64,000 nucleotides of DNA from Undaria pinnatifida. Taxonomy: Eukaryota; Sar; Phaeophyceae; Laminariales; Alariaceae. Positions 59,301 through 64,000 of the stretch are shown piece by piece; within the stretch, counting starts at the first letter, position 1, and each line of letters starts with the position of its first letter. A program made the position numbers and the translations under genes. Location: positions 9,233,599 through 9,297,598 of the forward strand of contig JABAKD010000010.1 of NCBI GenBank assembly GCA_012845835.1, given 5' to 3'. The notes beneath the pieces were generated by a model that saw only the letters and a program-made list of their open reading frames with translations, was not told where the DNA came from and searched no databases.

Positions 59301-62300
59301 ATGTGCCTTCATTTTTGTCCCACCGAGTTCGTGTCGTACGCTTTGTCTTACCGAGGTCGGGTCCAAGTCCAACCCCTCGCCTAGCGACACCTTCTTTTTT
59401 TCCAGTCAACAGGAGTTGCCTAGCGACACCTCCTTCTTACGGGCACTGCAGTTTGCAGCAAAAGTTTTCTCCACCGTACTCCTATTACCGTATGAGTCTC
59501 AGTTGCGTGCGGTATAATAACCCATCGACTCGCGGCAGCTTCTCCTTTCGACTATAGTGTGTTTTTCTAATTTGGCAGTTTTGCGGTATACCCGTCGACT
59601 AGCGGCAGCTTCTTCTCCAGAGTGTTGGGCGGTTCTTCAATTTCGCAGCCGACAAGAGTTGCCTATAGCTCCAGCTTCTATTGAATAAGGCTATGTACTG
59701 CATATGAAACCGGTTGCAACTTCTGAGTGCCTTTCGCTGTTCCGTACGAGTCTCGGTTTCGGTAGACTATACCCCGTCGCCTAGCGGCACCTTCTTCCAT
59801 GTATTAGGTTGATCCTTAGTATGACGGGCGACCGTCCAAGTCGCTCCGTACCGTCTCTTTCCCGTAGATATGTGCCTGCATGTTTGTCTTACCGAGTTCG
59901 TGTCGTAGTCTTTGTCTTACCGAGATCGGGTCGAAGTCCACCCCGTCGCCTAGCGACACCTTCTTCTTTTTCAGTCAACGGGAGTTGCCTAGCGACACCT
60001 CCTTCTCACGGGTACTGCAGTTTGCAGCAAAAGTTTTCTGCATCGTACTCGTGTACCGTATGAGTCTCAGTTACGGTATAAGTACCCGTCGATTCGCGGC
60101 AGCTTCTCCTTCCAAGGATTGGGTGCCTTTCTAATTTGGCAGTTTTGCGGTATACCCGTCGACTAGCGGCAGCTTCTTCTTCAGAATGTTGGGTGGTTCT
60201 TCAATTTCGCAGCCGACAAGAGTTGCCTAGCGCCAGCTTCTATTTTAGGTCATGTACTGCATATGAAACCGGTTGCAACTTCTGAGCGCCTTCCGCTGTT
60301 CCGCACGAGTCTCGGTTGCGGTAGAATATACCCCGTCGCCTAGCGGCACCTTCTTCTTGCATGTATTAGGTTGATCCTTACAGTAGTATCGCGGGCGACC
60401 GTCCAACTTGCTCCGTACCGTTTCTCACCCGTAGACATGAGGGTTCGGGTCGACGTCCACTCCGTCGCCTAGCGACACCTTCTTTTTTGTCAGTCAACAG
60501 GAGTTGCCTAGCGAGACCTCCTTCTTACGTGCACTGTAGCTTGCAGCAAAAGTTTTTGCGCTTGCAGAAAAAAGTGTTGGTTTTCTTTATGATTGACCTT
60601 CTTTAATACATGTTTTTTCAACTTTTGGAGACGACTCCGTCTCCTGCCGGCGTGCCATCCTTCCGAGGTTTGCCCGCTTCGTCAGCAACCGCCGACATAG
60701 TTCTCTTCCAAAATATCATCTTCTCCGACACAAATTGCACATCAACCTCTTGGTAGGAGTCATTACTTTTCACCTTTCTTTACTCTCCTCTTCCTCACAC
60801 CATCTTTAATAACAATCATGAGGGTGGGGCCGCCGAAGGCGGCGCCGCCCGATCCTTGTGGGTACCTAGGATGACGTTTTAGGCTGAGGGCTAACGAGAG
60901 AGCAGAACGCGGCTGACCAGAGCGAAGCGGCGAAACTTAGCCTACTCTGAAAATAGTATAGTAAAGGAACCCTTCACCTCTACGCGCCCTTACAAGTTGA
61001 AAGAACTTGAAAGGGCTGGGCGTGCTCTACAAAGTTTTTCCATCACGGCACGGTGTTCAGGCACGCCGACGAGTCCCAACTCCGCGAGCGCGGGGCATGA
61101 GAAGTCTCTCCCGGGGACGGCTAGCGATCTTCCCCGAAAGGTAGAGAATCGTAAAAAAAGTGCAAATCCCACCCAGCTCCTGGCGTACCACAGGACCACA
61201 GGTGTATCGCTGCACTGCCGTATTGATACTCTGTATGCTGCCGTTATAGATTGGTCTGTACGTGCTGCTCCACTGCTGTTGTACTGCTGTTGTATGTACT
61301 GCTGTGATGATGGGGTGCGACCGTCCAATTCGCTCCGTACCGTCTCTTTCCGATAGACATGTGCCTGCATTTTTATCTCACCGAGTTTGTGTAATCGTAC
61401 TCGTTGTCTTACCGAGTTCGGGTCCGAGTCCAACCCGTCGCCTAGCGACACCTTCTTCTTTTTCAGTCAACAGGAGTTGCCTAGCGACACCTCCTTCCTA
61501 CGGGCACTGCAGCTTGCAGCAAAAGTTTTCTTCATCGTACTCCTGTACCGTATGAGTCTCAGTTACGGTATAAGTACCCGTCGACTCGCGGCCGCTATGG
61601 ATTGGTCGGTACGTGCTGCTCCACTGCTGCTGTTGTACTGCTGTTGTACTACTGCTGTGATGGTGGGGTGCGACCGTCCAAGTGGCTCCGTACTGTCTTT
61701 TTGCCCGTAGACATGTGCCTTCATTTTTGTCCTACCGAGTTCGTGTCGTACTCATTGTCTTTCCGAGGTCGGGTCCAAGTCCAACCCCTCGCCTAGCGAC
61801 ACCTTCTTTTTTTCCAGTCAACAGGAGTTGCCTAGCGACACCTCCTTCTTACGGGCACTGCAGTTTGCAGCAAAAAAAGTTCTCTCCACCGTACTCCTAT
61901 TACCGTAAGAGTCTCAGTTGCGTGCGGTAAAATAACCCATCGACTCGCGGCAGCTTCTCCTTTCGACTATAGTGTGCTTTTCTAATTTGGCAGTTTTGCG
62001 GTATACCCGTCGACTAGCGGCAGCTTCTTCTCCAGAGTGTTGGGCGGTTCTTCAATTTCGCACACCTCCTTCTCACGGGTACTGCAGTTTGCAGCAAAAG
62101 TTTTCTGCATCGTACTCGTGTACCGTATAAGTCTATATGTCTACGGGCAAAAAGACAGTACGGAGCCACTTGGACGGTCGCACCCCACCATCACAGCAGT
62201 AGTACAACAGCAGTACAACAGCAGTGGAGCAGCACGTACCGACCAATCCATAGCGGCCGCGAGTCGACGGGTACTTATACCGTAACTGAGACTCACACGG

Positions 62301-64000
62301 TACAGGAGTACGATGAAGAAAACTTTTGCTGCAAGCTGCAGTGCCCGTAGGAAGGAGGTGTCGCTAGGCAACTCCTGTTGACTGAAAAAAAAAGAAGGTG
62401 TCGCTAGGCGACGGGTTGGACTCGGACCCGAACTCGGTAAGACAAAGAGTACGATTACACAAACTCGGTGAGATAAAAATGCAGGCACATGTCTATCGGA
62501 AAGAGACGGTACGGAGCGAATTGGACGGTCGCACCCCATCATCACAGCAGTACAACAGCAGTACAACAGCAGTGGAGCAGCACGTACAGACCAATCTATA
62601 ACGGCAGCATACAGAGTATCAATACGACAGTGCAGCGGTACACCTGTGGTCCTGACGGAGAAAGGGAAGGGAGAGAGACGGAGGGGAGGGACAGACATCT
62701 TCTTTGTGTTGCGAAGTCAAACTTTCCCTGCTGTCAACTGCTGCAGTACCAGTTCCGTTCATTTTTTCGCGTCTGCTTGCCTTCGTCTTCAATGCGGTTA
62801 ATGCAACAGAGTGCATTTATTTAATCAATGTTGTTGCCTACTAATATTTTTTTCTTTTTTCAGGAATCACACTAAATTCGGGCGTGATGACGTCCCTGTA
62901 CGTCACCATCAACCACCACAGCGCCACCCTCTTGGTATCCCCCGATACTGTTCAATACCTTACTACAACCATCTCTACTTTCATATATCTCCCACCCTCG
63001 CCCTCAGACCAGGGCGCCTCTACTTCAGGACGGGGCCGCCCTCAGGCGGCCCCGTCCGATCCTTGTTTGTTCTATTTCTTTCTTCCAATTGAGTTGCGTC
63101 TGTCGTGCGTATGCGTAGTGATAGATACTACCCCTGGTAGTATATATACGTGGTAGTCTTTCTTGGGTGGCACGCGGTATAGTCGGTTTTTCCAGGCGCG
63201 AGTAATGAGACGTATGCACCGGTATAGACCTGGAACATCGTAGACTGTCTTCCGATTTCACTTTTATATGTTCCTGGTGGAGGCATGATTTGCGTCAGCT
63301 GTGTTTATATGCGTGTACCACCTTGGGTTGTTTGTGTTTTTCCCTAGGGTATTCCTCAGCTCCAGAGTGACTGAAGCCTGTCCTGTGACCACGGACGTGA
63401 TTATGCGAGTTAATGTGAGAACAACAAACAACAACAACCAACAGGCAACATTGCAGTGCTACTTCAAGCTCAGAAGAGTGTTGAGGTATTTGGTTGGACA
63501 AATGCAGGATCAGCCACACGAAGCTGCACAGGCTACATAGCCTAGTGGGTGGTCGATCACTCTAATAAGGTAGGACTCGAACGCAAAGAGTCGCACCGAA
63601 ACACGCGTAGCATGTTACCAGGTATGGACTATCGTGTATTGGACGCTCAAGATTTCCTTTATCGCTATACATGGGCCCCAACAGGTCTCAGGGTGGAGCG
63701 CGGAGCGCACGCTTGCATTGAGCTGACCCTCATTCTCCTCTAGATATGCATGGGCATGACACGAGTCTGCGGCCGGCGGCCGTCGGCCACTTGAATTACC
63801 TGGTGTCCTGGATGGAAAAATAATACGGTCGCACCTCTCCTGTTGAAGACGCGAAAGCGTATGCTTGGAGTGCTGAGAAAAGCAAGCACTTGTCCAACCC
63901 CAAAGCACCGCACCCCGCACCCACTACCATCACGGAAGGCCAAACTCACATTGTTCGGACCCCTGCCGGCCTGTGCGACGTCCGCCTCTCCAGCCCGATC
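47647..64000 (-). CDS. MgtC/SapB-family membrane protein (partial, 14.4-kb intron)
   Basis: Model: complement(join(47647..47886, 49384..49504, 63950..>64000)). The rightmost exon gives IGLERRTSHRPAGVRTM, the cytosolic loop after TM1 in MgtC proteins. The next gives SLVAMGACTFTLVSQFGF and VAASVASGVGFIGAG. The last gives VITTSAKESLRG, then the signature RGLTTASAIWITAGLGMACG and a final hydrophobic segment, with stop at 47,647. Phases are 2 and 0, all GT-AG (AAT|GTGAGT, GGG|GTGAGT). The order and sequence fit the MgtC family without gaps. Bacterial MgtC modulates ATP synthase and Mg2+-limited growth; the role in algae and other eukaryotes is not established. Only the last 136 codons are inside the window; the N-terminus lies beyond 64,000. 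A presequence cannot be judged. Confidence 0.85.
48150..48320 (+). repeat. Dispersed repeat (copy of 13,055-13,225)
   Basis: CGCTGTGAGATCGAGG, TTGTCGAAACTCGTCG and ATAGGTCGGCGACTTCC match the copies at 13,055 and 55,350. It lies in the 1.5-kb intron of the MgtC-like gene. Confidence 0.7.
50190..51250. repeat. Large inverted repeat, arms about 440 bp
   Basis: The left arm (50,190-50,640) and right arm (50,811-51,250) are reverse complements with scattered substitutions. For example GCAGGCGATTTCTCTGCCCA at 50,830 is the complement of 50,605-50,625. A loop of about 170 bp separates them. The arms read QFFIIAGDFSAHA in one frame, slightly like a LINE endonuclease core. It lies in the 14.4-kb intron of the MgtC-like gene. 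Confidence 0.85.
51640..51810 (+). repeat. (AGT)n / (AGC)n microsatellite
   Basis: About 170 bp of AGT triplets with AGC, AAT and GGT variants. In one frame this gives a poly-Ser stretch, which is not evidence of a gene. Confidence 0.92.
53050..54407. mobile_element. Non-autonomous TIR DNA transposon, copy 2 (with nested insertion)
   Basis: Terminal inverted repeats of about 55 bp: left GGCCATTTCTTAAGCAGTCG, right (as complement) GGGCATTTCTTATGCAGTCG. Both continue into GTCGAAAACGGCC. A possible 3-bp target duplication TCA flanks it. The interior matches copy 1 at 21,640-22,383 except for a 589-bp insertion at 53,342-53,930. No transposase is encoded. Confidence 0.82.
53342..53930 (+). mobile_element. 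Dispersed element, copy 2, inserted in the TIR transposon
   Basis: It starts with a (GTT)12 run, then TTCTCACATTAAC, and follows the 30,575 copy to GTCATACTAGCAGACCCTAG and beyond. The empty site can be read in the related transposon at about 21,880. A 4-bp target duplication TCAT lies at 53,338-53,341 and 53,927-53,930. Confidence 0.85.
54760..56110. repeat. Tandem complex repeat, units of about 295 bp
   Basis: Units begin GAGAGCACAACGCTACAA, contain GCAGCAGC-rich sequence and TCAAGTGACATGCCG(A/G)CGTAA, and end CTTATATTCATGTTCATGTT. Two near-full units are at 54,763-55,345, and shorter ones at about 55,660-56,110. A copy of the 13,055 repeat (55,350-55,535) separates them. Confidence 0.75.
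56111..57510. other. Intron sequence without a supported feature
   Basis: AT-richer DNA with further single copies of GACAGACAGCAGACAAC (about 56,375). No gene or clear element is seen. Confidence 0.5.
57515..57723 (-). mobile_element. SINE copy A, minus orientation, head truncated
   Basis: On the minus strand it starts with GGGAGTTCGAATCCCCCCGA, which holds a B box. It continues through GAGTGCATACTCGTATA and GCTGAACCCTATGCGCGATA, parallel to copy B next to it. The A-box half is missing; it directly adjoins the poly(A) of copy B. Confidence 0.75.
57724..58084 (-). mobile_element. SINE copy B, tRNA-derived, with poly(A) and doubled head
   Basis: On the minus strand the head has an A box (GGTGGCGTATCAGG) and a B box (GAGTTCGAGCC). 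It is followed by a body shared with copy A and a 24-base poly(A) (T run at 57,724-57,747). The first 45 bp of the tRNA-like head are duplicated in tandem (57,992-58,036 and 58,038-58,084). Confidence 0.8.
58280..58446 (-). repeat. 3' half of a split dispersed element (copy 3)
   Basis: The complement of AGGGTCTGCTGGTATGACAT and the C/T tract match the 3' GA-rich end of the 30,575 element. The 5' half lies at 63,068-63,425 in the same orientation. Confidence 0.75.
58450..63067. mobile_element. Two tandem copies of an unknown 2.2-2.4 kb element
   Basis: Unit 1 is 58,450-60,859 and unit 2 is 60,860-63,067. Both start GGGTACCTAGGATGACGTTT and end in a GC-rich hairpin followed by CCGATCCTTG. The first 1.2 kb of each (58,450-59,646 and 60,860-62,061) are almost identical. 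Inside are many GTTGCCTAGCGACACCTCC subrepeats. Unit 2 holds an inverted copy of its own segment (62,128-62,655 is the complement of about 61,190-61,712). No conserved long frame is seen. The whole block interrupts a dispersed element whose halves lie on either side. Confidence 0.7.
63068..63425 (-). repeat. 5' half of the split dispersed element (copy 3)
   Basis: The complement runs from GTTCTCACATTAACTCGC to CAGACGCAACTCAATTGG, matching 30,590-30,905 and 53,375-53,700. The missing 3' half lies at 58,280-58,446. Confidence 0.8.
63426..63949. other. Intron sequence next to the MgtC-like exon
   Basis: First part of the 14.4-kb intron of the minus-strand gene. No further feature is recognised. 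Confidence 0.5.

Noticed and set aside
62141-62698. 185-codon minus-strand frame and similar frames at 58,750-61,930
   Set aside because: They are repeated copies of one non-coding element; frames differ between copies and show no conserved protein.

Overview
The window is nuclear DNA of a eukaryote with long spliceosomal introns. The evidence is GT-AG introns of 0.4 to 14 kb, two eukaryotic-type tRNA-Ser genes, Ty3/gypsy LTR elements, a LINE, tRNA-derived SINEs and many microsatellites. The organism cannot be named from the sequence. A large-intron, GC-moderate, repeat-rich alga or stramenopile (for example a brown-algal type) would fit, but this is inference. No prokaryotic operon, CRISPR array or virus was seen.

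Layout. 1-1262 (-): 5' part of an unrecognised gene that runs off the left edge. 1.3-18.8 kb: gene-poor, with an internally deleted Ty3/gypsy element with identical LTRs (3670-5579), an older degraded relative (10.5-12.0 kb), a solo LTR, degenerate tandem repeats, and tRNA-Ser(UGA) and tRNA-Ser(GCU). 18,825-23,685 (-): four-exon Nudix hydrolase of the ADP-ribose/NADH (plant NUDX/NUDT6) type, with a predicted organelle-targeting N-terminus. 24,008-39,934 (+): nine-exon gene whose spliced product joins a NADAR domain, an FHA domain, an RRM and a long RS/RE-rich tail. Its 8.5-kb fifth intron holds a palindromic satellite array and an inactivated LINE in opposite orientation. 42.6-43.9 kb (+): a long open frame broken by one TGA, function unknown. 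43,895-46,639 (-): two exons of a low-complexity protein with an internal repeat domain. 47,647 to beyond 64,000 (-): MgtC/SapB-family membrane protein whose exons are separated by a 14.4-kb intron made almost wholly of repeats (a large hairpin, nested transposons, SINEs and a tandem 2.2-2.4 kb element).

How the genes may work together. The Nudix gene and the NADAR-FHA-RRM gene are divergent, with only about 320 bp between their start codons. NADAR enzymes remove ADP-ribose from modified guanine and related N-glycosides, and Nudix enzymes of this class hydrolyse free ADP-ribose or NADH. The pair therefore suggests linked ADP-ribose metabolism. The FHA, RRM and RS parts would bring the NADAR activity to phosphoproteins and RNA. 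The domain fusion is the most notable finding. All exon models were made by eye from splice sites, phase and family conservation, with no transcript data.
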